From positions 1-32,879 of the forward strand of contig JAGAAD010000053.1 of assembly GCA_017615445.1 (NCBI GenBank): a DNA stretch of 32,879 nt, read 5' to 3'. Numbering within the stretch: the first letter of the stretch is position 1; each line of letters begins with the position of its first letter. Positions 1-7,803 of the stretch are shown here, one piece after another. This DNA comes from Bacteroidales bacterium. GTDB taxonomy: Bacteria; Bacteroidota; Bacteroidia; Bacteroidales; UBA932. A program made the position numbers and the translations under genes. The notes below the pieces were generated by a model. That model had not been told where the DNA came from, did not search any database, and saw nothing but the letters and a program-made list of their open reading frames with translations.

Positions 1-393
1 GACGTCGTTGAAGTAAAGGCTGGTTACGCTCTCAATTACCTGGTTCCCCAGGGATACGCAATCGTCGGAACTCCTTCCGCTATCAAGCAGAACGAGGAGA
101 CAATCCGCCAGAGGGCTCACAAAGAGGCTAAACTCGTTGCAGACGCTCAGGCTCTCGCAGCCAAGGCAGAAGCTAAAGTGCTTAAGATCGAAGCCAAGGT
201 CGGCGAAGGTGGCAAGCTCTACGGTGGTGTGACCGCCGCTCAGGTTGCAGACGCTCTCGCAGCTGCTGGCATCGAGCTTGACAAGCGCAACATCGAGGTT
301 CCTGAAATCAAGGCCCTCGGCGAGTACGAAGCCAAGGCTAAGTTCTACAAAGGCGTTTTCGCCACCCTCAAGCTCGAGGTTGTAGAAGCTTAA
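1..393 (+). CDS. rplI: 50S ribosomal protein bL9, 3' part (5' end outside window)
   Basis: Reading frame 1 is open from the first base to the TAA at 391-393 and gives 130 residues. The visible start, DVVEVKAGYALNYLVPQGYA, is the conserved N-terminal rRNA-binding segment of bL9, so only about 16 residues lie upstream of the window. An Ala/Lys/Glu-rich stretch follows, matching the long connecting helix of L9, and then the C-terminal domain, which ends in LKLEVVEA. The protein binds 23S rRNA near the L1 stalk. A strong intrinsic terminator lies directly downstream, so this housekeeping operon ends here and is separate from the carbohydrate locus that follows. An internal GTG at 178 could be taken as a start but is only a codon within the gene. 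Confidence 0.96.
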   Translation, partial: DVVEVKAGYALNYLVPQGYAIVGTPSAIKQNEETIRQRAHKEAKLVADAQALAAKAEAKVLKIEAKVGEGGKLYGGVTAAQVADALAAAGIELDKRNIEVPEIKALGEYEAKAKFYKGVFATLKLEVVEA

Positions 394-416
394 TTCGCAT
401 CAGGTTAATTCCAATA

Positions 417-447
417 AAGGCTGACCATCACGGTCGGCCTTTTTTTG
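417..447 (+). terminator. Intrinsic terminator of rplI
   Basis: A 10-bp stem pairs AAGGCTGACC (417-426) with GGTCGGCCTT (432-441), with one G-T pair and a 5-base loop. It is followed by an unbroken T run to 447. It sits 23 bases after the rplI stop. Confidence 0.9.
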
Positions 448-448
448 T

Positions 449-456
449 TATATTTG
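449..456 (+). promoter_or_regulatory. -7 promoter element of the 2-epimerase gene
   Basis: TATATTTG matches the Bacteroidetes primary sigma factor -7 consensus TAnnTTTG. No clear -33 TTTG is visible about 20 bases upstream, because that place is taken by the rplI terminator. The ATG at 465 lies only 8 bases after the element, so the mRNA would have almost no leader. Confidence 0.55.
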
Positions 457-464
457 CTGTCGAT

Positions 465-1655
465 ATGACACCCGAACAACTGCGAACTGAAGCATCGCAC
501 GAACTGACTGCGAACATTCTCCCCTTTTGGATTGACCGTATGACCGACCCTGCCGGTGGTTACTATGGACGTATCGACGGCGAGGGCAGGCTCGTTCCCG
601 ACGCAGAAAAAGGCCTCATCCTTAATGCCCGTATTCTCTGGACTTTCTCGCAGGCATACCGCATGCTCGGTAATCCCGAATATCTGGAAGCAGCAAGCAG
701 AGCGGCCGGCTATATATCCGACCACTTCGTTGACCGCGAATTCGGCGGAGCCTACTGGAGCCTGACCGCGGACGGACAGCCTCTGGACACGAAGAAACAG
801 TTCTATGCCATCGCGTTCGCAGTCTACGGCCTGGCCGAGTACTCGCGCGCAACCGGTTCTCAGAAGGAGCTTGACTTAGCTATAGAACTCTACAAGAGCA
901 TCGAAGAGCACAGTTTCGATGCGCAGAAAAACGGATACATCGAGGCCTGCACGCGTGAGTGGGGCGCGATTGAGGATATGCGCCTGTCCGACAAAGATGA
1001 GAATTTCGCGAAGACCATGAACACTCATCTGCATATACTCGAAGCATATACCGGACTGTACAGGGTCTGGAAAGATGAGGGTCTGCACGCGCAACTCGCC
1101 AATCTCATACGTTTGTTCCTTGACAAAATCATCCAGCCGGACGGGCATCTCGGTCTGTTCTTCGATGAGGACTGGAATCTCCACGGCAAAATGCAGTCTT
1201 TCGGCCACGACATCGAGACCTCCTGGCTTCTGGTCGAAGCGGCGGAAGTGCTGTGCGAAAGCGGCGACCCCATGGACCGCCTGCTGTATCTCGAATGTCT
1301 GGGAGCCAGCCACGACCTTGCAGCAGCCGCATCCGAAGGCCTGACCGCGGAAGGAATGATCTACGAATACGACCCTTCGACCGGCTACCGCAAGGAAGAC
1401 CGCGACTGGTGGGTGCAGGCGGAAGCGGTCGTGGGCTATCTGAACCGCTGGCAGCTCGCCGGCGACGCAGCCGATCTGGAGCGGGCCTATTCCGAATGGG
1501 AGTACATCAAATCGAAGATAATCGCTCCGGACGGAGAGTGGTACTGGGGACGCCGGGCTGACGGCAGCGTCAACCATGACGACGACCGTGCCGGTTTCTG
1601 GAAATGTCCCTACCACAACGGGCGAATGTGCATGGAACTTCTCCAGCGCATTTAG
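465..1655 (+). CDS. Cellobiose/mannobiose 2-epimerase (AGE family)
   Basis: The 396-residue protein has the length and motifs of the N-acylglucosamine 2-epimerase superfamily, cellobiose 2-epimerase branch, an (alpha/alpha)6 barrel. Visible landmarks are LNAR (Arg56), NTHLH (His188), SFGHDIETSWLL (His248), DWWVQAEA (Trp315-Trp316) and KCPYHNGRM (His384). These correspond to the catalytic Arg and His residues and the aromatic sugar platform known in this family. The enzyme epimerizes the reducing-end sugar of beta-1,4 disaccharides (Man-Man to Man-Glc, Glc-Man to Glc-Glc). There is no signal peptide, so it is cytoplasmic. It has its own promoter and precedes the regulator. With the GH130 and GH94 genes of the same locus it completes a phosphorolytic route. 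Sequence alone does not show which disaccharide it prefers; the locus argues for mannobiose. Confidence 0.93.
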   Translation: MTPEQLRTEASHELTANILPFWIDRMTDPAGGYYGRIDGEGRLVPDAEKGLILNARILWTFSQAYRMLGNPEYLEAASRAAGYISDHFVDREFGGAYWSLTADGQPLDTKKQFYAIAFAVYGLAEYSRATGSQKELDLAIELYKSIEEHSFDAQKNGYIEACTREWGAIEDMRLSDKDENFAKTMNTHLHILEAYTGLYRVWKDEGLHAQLANLIRLFLDKIIQPDGHLGLFFDEDWNLHGKMQSFGHDIETSWLLVEAAEVLCESGDPMDRLLYLECLGASHDLAAAASEGLTAEGMIYEYDPSTGYRKEDRDWWVQAEAVVGYLNRWQLAGDAADLERAYSEWEYIKSKIIAPDGEWYWGRRADGSVNHDDDRAGFWKCPYHNGRMCMELLQRI

Positions 1656-1671
1656 GTCAAAAAAGTATCAC

Positions 1672-1683
1672 AATTTCGAAATT
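1672..1683 (+). promoter_or_regulatory. 12-bp perfect palindrome in the regulator promoter
   Basis: AATTTCGAAATT is a perfect palindrome centred 13.5 bp upstream of the centre of the -7 element at 1688-1695. That places it in the promoter spacer, where a bound protein would block RNA polymerase. It is a candidate autoregulatory operator. The region is A/T rich, so chance is possible. Confidence 0.35.
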
Positions 1684-1687
1684 TTTG

Positions 1688-1695
1688 TATATTTG
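1688..1695 (+). promoter_or_regulatory. -7 promoter element of the AraC regulator gene
   Basis: TATATTTG matches TAnnTTTG. It is the same octamer as the element before the 2-epimerase. The ATG is at 1719, which leaves a leader of about 18-20 bases. No good -33 TTTG is seen at the usual distance. Confidence 0.55.
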
Positions 1696-1718
1696 CCACT
1701 GAATAACACAGTTAGCCA

Positions 1719-2597
1719 ATGGCAGAAGTACTAGAAGAGATCACACACCTTACTCCGAAGGACTGTTATTTCATCGTGGAGCGCCACAAACGCACCTTTG
1801 ATTACCCTATCCACCAGCACGCCGAGTGCGAGCTCAACTTCGTTGAGAACGCGAAAGGAGTGAAAAGGATAGTGGGCAACAGCATCGAGGAGATAGGCGA
1901 ATACGACCTCGCACTGATCAACTCCCCCAACCTCCCGCATATGTGGGACCAGGGCGACTGCCCGCCGAGCCAGATCAGGGAAATCACCATCCACTTCTCA
2001 CCGGATCTGCTGGGAGACAGCCTGATGTCCCGCAACCAGTTCGCCTCCATCAAGGAGATGCTGGAGCGCGCCAAACACGGCCTCGCCTTCCCCACCAGCG
2101 CAATAATGAGAGTGTACAGTATGCTGGATATCCTGGCCGCAGAAAAGAACTCCTTCAACCAGTTTCTCGCCTTCGTGCAGATACTCTACGAGCTGTCCCG
2201 TTCGAAGTATCGCGAACTGGATGTGACAGCAAGCCCGGAATCCACGCACGCCGCGGCAGAGGACCCCAGAATAGCTTCCGTGAAGAATTATATAGCCGAA
2301 AAATATCAGGAAGACATCACTCTCGAGACTCTTGCGGACCTGGCAGGAATGACTCCCACAGCCTTCAGCCGCTACTTCAAGCTGCACACCGGAAGGACGG
2401 TCAGCAACTACATTATCGAGACCAGACTCGGAGCCGCATCCCGCGCACTGGTGGACACATCCCAGACTATTGCCGAAATCTGCTACAACTGCGGATTCAA
2501 CAACCTTTCCAACTTCAACCGCACCTTCAAATCGAAACGCGGCGTAACACCGCGCGAGTTCAGAATGAACTATAAGAAGAAAAAAGTGTTGGTTTAA
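1719..2597 (+). CDS. AraC-family transcriptional regulator, cupin sensor plus HTH
   Basis: The 292-residue protein has an N-terminal AraC-type cupin (about 15-110) with the YPIHQHAECELNFV strand and the NSPNLPHMW segment. A C-terminal double HTH domain (about 183-286) carries DITLETLADLAGMTPTAFSRYFK and the signature IAEICYNCGFNNLSNFNRTFKSKRGVTPREFR. It is a cytoplasmic, ligand-sensing transcription factor with no transmembrane segment. It lies between the epimerase and susC, so it probably controls the large operon and perhaps the epimerase. A cytoplasmic cupin should sense an internalized small sugar such as mannobiose, Man-Glc or a sugar phosphate. This differs from the membrane hybrid two-component sensors common in such loci. 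The ligand is inferred from position only. Confidence 0.88.
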   Translation: MAEVLEEITHLTPKDCYFIVERHKRTFDYPIHQHAECELNFVENAKGVKRIVGNSIEEIGEYDLALINSPNLPHMWDQGDCPPSQIREITIHFSPDLLGDSLMSRNQFASIKEMLERAKHGLAFPTSAIMRVYSMLDILAAEKNSFNQFLAFVQILYELSRSKYRELDVTASPESTHAAAEDPRIASVKNYIAEKYQEDITLETLADLAGMTPTAFSRYFKLHTGRTVSNYIIETRLGAASRALVDTSQTIAEICYNCGFNNLSNFNRTFKSKRGVTPREFRMNYKKKKVLV

Positions 2598-2602
2598 TAA
2601 AA

Positions 2603-2624
2603 AATTTGCACTATTTGGCAAATT
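2603..2624 (+). promoter_or_regulatory. Inverted repeat just upstream of the susC promoter
   Basis: AATTTGC (2603-2609) and GCAAATT (2618-2624) are perfect inverted arms separated by 8 bp. They end 4 bp before the -33 element, where a class II activator would bind. It is a candidate site for the AraC regulator, although AraC-family sites are often direct repeats. Confidence 0.35.
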
Positions 2625-2628
2625 AGTA

Positions 2629-2660
2629 TTTGTTTACACCTATATATAAAAGTACTTTTG
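2629..2660 (+). promoter_or_regulatory. Promoter of the susC-led operon
   Basis: TTTG (2629-2632) and TACTTTTG (2653-2660) match the Bacteroidetes -33/-7 consensus with a 20-bp spacer, the best promoter in the window. The start of transcription is expected near 2664-2667, giving a leader of about 90 bases. That leader is A/T rich, with two AACCAAA motifs before the susC ATG. Confidence 0.75.
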
Positions 2661-2689
2661 CATGTTAATATGCGAAAGTGCTTTTTTTT
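2648..2689 (+). terminator. Intrinsic terminator overlapping the susC promoter
   Basis: The left arm 2648-2663 pairs with the right arm 2670-2685 over 16 bp, with two G-U pairs and the hexaloop GTTAAT. The T run occupies 2682-2689. It would stop read-through from the regulator gene. The left arm contains the -7 element of the susC promoter. Confidence 0.8.
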
Positions 2690-2754
2690 AAGACCACAAA
2701 CACAATTATTAATATTTTTTACTAACCAAATTTATTAACCAAAAATCAGGTACA

Positions 2755-5700
2755 ATGAAAAGTAAGTTCTTTACTTGCCTTGCGGCGCTCCTCGTGAGCG
2801 TTTCCCTGATGGCCCAGACCGTGAAAATCAACGGTCTCGTCATGGATTCCGCAGGCCCTGTCGTTGGAGCCGCTGTTCTCGAACAGGGAACCTCCAATGG
2901 CACGACTACCGATTTTGACGGCCACTTCGAGCTCACTGTCAGACAGGGAGCGACTATCGTGGTCTCGTCTATCGGGTACAAGACCGTCGAAATCAAGGTC
3001 GCTGGAAAGACCTATTTCGAGGTCGTATTGGAAGAGGACAGCCTGTTCCTGGATGATGTAGTCGTCGTCGGCTACGGTACGATGAAGAGGAGCGACCTCT
3101 CGGGCGCTTCCGTGTCCATGAAGGAAGAAGACCTTCGCGGATCGATCATCTCTTCACTCGACCAGACTCTCCAGGGCCGCGCAGCCGGTGTGACGGCCGT
3201 GCAGACATCAGGTGCTCCTGGTTCTTCGTCATCGATCCGCGTTCGCGGTCAGGCCACGGTTAACGCCAACGCCGAGCCTCTGTACGTCATCGACGGCGTC
3301 ATCATCCAGGGCGGAGGAAACTCCGGTTGGGACTTCGGTCTCGGAGACGCACTCGGAAACGGTAAAGTCTCCACCATCTCCCCTCTCAGCACCATCAACC
3401 CTGCCGATATCGTCAGCATGGAAATCCTCAAGGATGCTTCTGCTACCGCTATCTATGGTGCACAGGGCGCAAACGGCGTTATCCTCATCACCACCAAGCA
3501 CGGTAAAGCAGGAGATGCGAAATTCACCTACGACGGAATGTTCGCAGTGTCCCGCCAGACCAGCCGCATCGACATGCTTAACCTTCGCCAGTTCGCCGAG
3601 TACTACAACGACATGGTAGCCCTCGGAGAGGTCGAAGCCAAATCCATGTATGCAGATCCTTCCATCCTCGGAAAGGGAACCAACTGGCAGGACGAAGTCT
3701 TCCGCACCGCTCTTCAGCACCAGCATCAGATCAGCGCCACGGGCGGCACGGACAAGGTTCAATACTATGTTTCCGGTTCTTACATGAACCAGGAAGGAAC
3801 CATCATCGGCTCTCAGTTCGACCGCTTCAGCGTCCGCACGAACATCGACGCCCAGCTGAAGTCCTGGTTCAAACTCGGTGTGAACGCAGCCTACTCAAGG
3901 ACCCACGATAACCTGAAGCTCGCAGACGGTAACGAAGGTATCATCTTCTACTCCCTGTCCTCGCTTCCGGACATCCCGGTCTATGACATCGACGGAAACT
4001 ACAGCACAGTCGTACGCGAAGGCTACACCACCAAGAACCCGGTGGCCATCGCAATGTACAACGAGAACCTTCTCGAGCGTCAGAAGCTGAACGGTAACAT
4101 CTACACCGAACTGACTCCCCTCAAGCACATCACTTTCCGCAGCGAACTCGGTTTCGACATCAGCTCTTCGGAGGCTGACACCTACAAGCCGAAGATCTCC
4201 CTCGGAACCTTCCAGCAGGGTAGCAACAGCATCAGCCAGCAGCGCAACGGCAGCACCTATTGGTCCGTCAAGAACTACCTGACCTACGCCAACACCTTCG
4301 GTAAGCACAGCCTCACCGCCATGGTCGGTCAGGAAGCCTGGGAGTCCAGCTGGAACTACATGCGTGTGGCCAGCACAGACCTTCCTTCGGATGAGATCCA
4401 CAGCATCGGCCTTGCCACCAGCAAGTCTCCGACCATCGGAGGCGGTTTCGGCTCGTCAGCCATGGCTTCGTTCTTCACCCGTGAGACCTACAACTACGAC
4501 AACCGCTACCTCCTCACCTACACCTTCCGTCGTGACGGTTCTTCGAACTTCGGTCCGGACAACCGCTGGGCGAACTTCCACTCTGTGGCAGGAAGCTGGC
4601 GCTTCACCAACGAAGCCTTCTTCCCCGCAGACGCAAAGGACATCCTCAGTGACGGTAAGATCCGCGTGGGCTGGGGCCAGACCGGTAACTCCAACATCGG
4701 CTCCGGAGCTTGGGAGTCCGGCATGAGCAAGATGCCTTCGGCACTCGGCGACAGCCAGCGTCCTTCCAACATCTCCAACCGCCTCGTCCACTGGGAGAAA
4801 CAGGAGCAGACCAACATCGGTCTCGATCTCTTCTTCCTGCAGAACCGCTTCAACCTCACCGTTGACCTCTATCAGAAGATCTCCCGCGACATGCTCATGA
4901 GCATGACACTTCCTTCCTACCTCGGAACTCAGGGTAACGGCTCTTCCGCTCTCGCAGCTCCTAAGGGCAACTTCGGTTCCATCCGCAACCGCGGTCTGGA
5001 AATCACCCTGGACACACACCCTGTGGACAGGAACGGTTTCGCCTGGGACAGCAACTTCCAGATTTCCTTCAACAGGAACAAGCTCCTCGCCCTGGACGGC
5101 AGCGCAAATGCTCAGCTCGTCGGTTATGGCCAGTGGAGTGACATTGTCTCCGTCACCGAAATCGGTGAGTCCCTGTACAACTTCTACGGCTACAAAGTCG
5201 TGGGCGTGTACAAAGACCTGGACGACATCATGAACTCCCCCACCCCGGAGAAGTTCCCCGAGGCTGACGATGCCGGCAATCTTGTGTTCGACCGCAACAC
5301 CACCGTGTGGCCCGGCGACCTCAAGTTCGAAGATGTGAACAAGGACGGCAAGATCAACGAGAACGACCGCACCAACATCGGTTCCCCGCTTCCGATCTTC
5401 ACCTTCGGTTGGACCAACACCTTCCGCTATAAGGATTTCGACCTGAGCATCTTCCTCAACGGATCCTATGGCAACAAGGTTCTCAACTACAACCTCCTCG
5501 GACAGGGCTGGAACGGTCTCGTTCACATGAACAGCGTCTGGTACAACCAGCACATCAGCATCGCAGACCGCGCCCGTCTCGAGATGATCGATCCGGACAA
5601 GGTCTACGCAGCCGGAGAGTCCTGGCAGTATGACGTCACTAACGTCCGTGTCTCGAACCCGAACACGAAGACCCCTCGTCCCACCATCGCCGATCCTAAC

Positions 5701-5988
5701 GACAACGACCGCCTCAGCGACCGCTATGTCGAGGACGGATCCTACATCCGCGTCAAGAACATCACCCTGGGCTACACCCTTCCCAAGCGCCTTGTGGAGA
5801 AAGCACGTATCGAGAATCTGAGAGTCTACATGAACATCCAGAACCTCTACACCTTCACGAAGTATCAGGGATTCGACCCGGAGGTCGGTGCCAGCACGCA
5901 GGATTCCACAGGTCTCACCTTCGGTGTGGATAACGGACGTTATCCTTCCCCGCTGACCTGCTCATTCGGTGTAAATCTTACTTTCTAA
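2755..5988 (+). CDS. SusC-like TonB-dependent outer-membrane transporter
   Basis: The 1077-residue protein begins with a signal peptide (residues 1-21, ending LMAQ). A carboxypeptidase-regulatory-like beta domain follows (about 24-105), with the typical GTTTDFDGHFEL turn. The family hallmark DDVVVVGYGTMKRSDLSGA leads into the plug domain, which contains EILKDASATAIYGAQGANGV. The remaining roughly 800 residues have the alternating pattern and aromatic ends of a 22-strand beta barrel, closing with GVNLTF. It imports oligosaccharides across the outer membrane, powered by TonB, with the SusD protein encoded next as its lid. It is the first gene of the main operon, directly behind the best promoter in the window. 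A glucomannan or mannan substrate is inferred from the neighbouring enzymes. Confidence 0.97.
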   Translation: MKSKFFTCLAALLVSVSLMAQTVKINGLVMDSAGPVVGAAVLEQGTSNGTTTDFDGHFELTVRQGATIVVSSIGYKTVEIKVAGKTYFEVVLEEDSLFLDDVVVVGYGTMKRSDLSGASVSMKEEDLRGSIISSLDQTLQGRAAGVTAVQTSGAPGSSSSIRVRGQATVNANAEPLYVIDGVIIQGGGNSGWDFGLGDALGNGKVSTISPLSTINPADIVSMEILKDASATAIYGAQGANGVILITTKHGKAGDAKFTYDGMFAVSRQTSRIDMLNLRQFAEYYNDMVALGEVEAKSMYADPSILGKGTNWQDEVFRTALQHQHQISATGGTDKVQYYVSGSYMNQEGTIIGSQFDRFSVRTNIDAQLKSWFKLGVNAAYSRTHDNLKLADGNEGIIFYSLSSLPDIPVYDIDGNYSTVVREGYTTKNPVAIAMYNENLLERQKLNGNIYTELTPLKHITFRSELGFDISSSEADTYKPKISLGTFQQGSNSISQQRNGSTYWSVKNYLTYANTFGKHSLTAMVGQEAWESSWNYMRVASTDLPSDEIHSIGLATSKSPTIGGGFGSSAMASFFTRETYNYDNRYLLTYTFRRDGSSNFGPDNRWANFHSVAGSWRFTNEAFFPADAKDILSDGKIRVGWGQTGNSNIGSGAWESGMSKMPSALGDSQRPSNISNRLVHWEKQEQTNIGLDLFFLQNRFNLTVDLYQKISRDMLMSMTLPSYLGTQGNGSSALAAPKGNFGSIRNRGLEITLDTHPVDRNGFAWDSNFQISFNRNKLLALDGSANAQLVGYGQWSDIVSVTEIGESLYNFYGYKVVGVYKDLDDIMNSPTPEKFPEADDAGNLVFDRNTTVWPGDLKFEDVNKDGKINENDRTNIGSPLPIFTFGWTNTFRYKDFDLSIFLNGSYGNKVLNYNLLGQGWNGLVHMNSVWYNQHISIADRARLEMIDPDKVYAAGESWQYDVTNVRVSNPNTKTPRPTIADPNDNDRLSDRYVEDGSYIRVKNITLGYTLPKRLVEKARIENLRVYMNIQNLYTFTKYQGFDPEVGASTQDSTGLTFGVDNGRYPSPLTCSFGVNLTF

Positions 5989-5991
5989 AAT

Positions 5992-5996
5992 GGAGG
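5992..5996 (+). promoter_or_regulatory. Shine-Dalgarno site that fixes the susD start
   Basis: GGAGG lies 8 bases before the ATG at 6005 and immediately after the susC stop. Such sites are rare in this window. It favours 6005 over the ATG at 5990, whose second codon runs into the GGAGG itself. Confidence 0.7.
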
Positions 5997-6004
5997 ACAG
6001 CAAG

Positions 6005-7792
6005 ATGAAAAACATATTTAAATATATCCTTTGCGCTGTTGCAGCCATCACAATCTTCTCTTCCTGCGAAGAGTTCCTTGACCGCCCCGCGGAAGACAGC
6101 TACACCACAGCGAACTACTATCTGAATGACACTCAGGTCGAGCAGTCGGTGAACTACCTGTACAACTCGCCTTGGTACGACGTCATCCGTTTCTACATCT
6201 ACGGATCCGAGACCATGTGCGGTAACGTCTATCAGGGAAACAACGCCTACTCTACCCTCACCGTGAACGGTACGGACCAGGACCTCAAGAACATGTCCTA
6301 CTCCCTCTGGGCAGTGAACGCCCAGTGCAACACCGTCATTGCAAATATCCGCAACTCCAGCGGCCACGCCAGCACAGCAGCCAAGAACAAGGCCATCGGC
6401 GAAGCTCTCGCATGGAAGGCTATGGCTTACTTCCTGCTGGTCAGAACTTTCGGTGACGTTCCCATCATCCACGATAACCTCGAGGTTATCAATGCAGGAA
6501 CCTACAACGATCAGTTCAAGGTGGAGAAGGCCGATGTCTACGAATACATCATCCTCACCCTCGAAAAGGCGATGGAGCTCCTTCCCAAGAACCCGTATAT
6601 CGGAGTCTACAACCGCATCGACTACTACGCAGCCGAGGCCCTTCTCGCGAAGGTTTACCTCACCAAGGCAGGTGTCGGCGGATCAATCACTTCCGAAGAT
6701 GCAATCGCAGACCTCACCAAGGCCAAGAACTATGCAATCGACGTGATCGAGAACTCCGGCCGCAGCCTCACCCCCAACTTTGAGGATGTGTTCCGTCTGA
6801 GCCCGACTATCTTCCAGGCCACCGGCGAGAACCTCTTCTCTTGGCAGTGGGTCTCCGGCACCGGCATCTGGACCGCACAGAACTCCATCCAGAGCGACGT
6901 GAGCATGCTCGGTATCGACGAGTACGGCGCCACCTGGGGAGACTGGAAAGGCCCCAGCGTGGACCTTCAGGACCTCTTCGGCGTTTCCGCCGATGTGGAG
7001 CCCACCCTCCGTGTGGACAAGGATGACCGCCGCCACGGCACCATCATGATGTTCGGCGACAAGTATCCTCAGTACTGGCAGGACAAGGGCGGTCTGGATC
7101 TCTACCGCTTCTACTTCGACGACAGCTACTATCCCACCGGCCTCGAAGCCAACGGTTCGAACCACCAGTGGTGCTGCCAGTCCGGCGGTGTGTATGCAAA
7201 GCACATCTACGGCTGCGGTTCCGACCATGTGGCCGCTCTCGGCGTGAACGCCGACCGTATGTGCTATCAGCTCCCGACCCACATCCTTCGCCTCTCGGAC
7301 ATCTATCTGGTCTATGCGGAAGCCTGCTTCCTCACCTCCGATGTTCCTAACGCGCTCAAGTATGTGAATCTGGTTCGCGCCCGTGCGCACGCTTCGCAGT
7401 ACACCACAATCACCATCAACGACATCTGGAAGGAGCGACGCCTCGAGCTCGCTCTCGAAGGCGACAACTGGTACGACTATGTCCGCCGCGCCTACTACGA
7501 TTTCGACGGTGTGAAGAATGAGCTTCTTGCCCAGCGTCGTTCGAACTGGGACGGCATCTCCGGAATGTACGAGAAGTACGTCATGAAGGACGGCAACTAT
7601 GTCGGCCCCGGTGCAAATGCATGGGATGCAAGCGATATCGCCTACAATCCGAAAGACGAACTGACGAATGTCGTTCCTTCGATGTTCACTGTTCCGTTCC
7701 CTACCGAGGACGTCGTCATGAACCCGAACGTGGGTTCAGACGTGGCTCCGATCCATGTCGACGTGCGTGCGACTTTTTCCTATGACTTTTAA
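6005..7792 (+). CDS. SusD-like outer-membrane glycan-binding lipoprotein
   Basis: The 595-residue lipoprotein has the lipobox TIFSSC with Cys21 and then acidic residues. The frame can start at 5990, but the GGAGG before 6005 and the clean signal peptide MKNIFKYILC support 6005. SusD/RagB features include the N-terminal DRPAEDSYTT segment, TPR-like helices such as NKAIGEALAWKAMAYFLLV, and a C-terminal domain with HILRLSDIYLVYAEACF and IWKERRLELALEGDNWYDYVR. The protein sits on the SusC barrel, binds the oligosaccharide and opens and closes as a lid. It is separated from susC by 16 bases and is probably co-transcribed. Aromatic residues that could stack on mannan are frequent, but the binding site cannot be assigned by eye. 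Confidence 0.96.
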   Translation: MKNIFKYILCAVAAITIFSSCEEFLDRPAEDSYTTANYYLNDTQVEQSVNYLYNSPWYDVIRFYIYGSETMCGNVYQGNNAYSTLTVNGTDQDLKNMSYSLWAVNAQCNTVIANIRNSSGHASTAAKNKAIGEALAWKAMAYFLLVRTFGDVPIIHDNLEVINAGTYNDQFKVEKADVYEYIILTLEKAMELLPKNPYIGVYNRIDYYAAEALLAKVYLTKAGVGGSITSEDAIADLTKAKNYAIDVIENSGRSLTPNFEDVFRLSPTIFQATGENLFSWQWVSGTGIWTAQNSIQSDVSMLGIDEYGATWGDWKGPSVDLQDLFGVSADVEPTLRVDKDDRRHGTIMMFGDKYPQYWQDKGGLDLYRFYFDDSYYPTGLEANGSNHQWCCQSGGVYAKHIYGCGSDHVAALGVNADRMCYQLPTHILRLSDIYLVYAEACFLTSDVPNALKYVNLVRARAHASQYTTITINDIWKERRLELALEGDNWYDYVRRAYYDFDGVKNELLAQRRSNWDGISGMYEKYVMKDGNYVGPGANAWDASDIAYNPKDELTNVVPSMFTVPFPTEDVVMNPNVGSDVAPIHVDVRATFSYDF

Positions 7793-7803
7793 TCCCTGAA
7801 TCC

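Noticed and set aside
5990..6004. Earlier SusD start (MEDSK)
   Set aside because: Its second and third codons are part of the GGAGG that correctly precedes the ATG at 6005, and it adds charged residues before the signal peptide.
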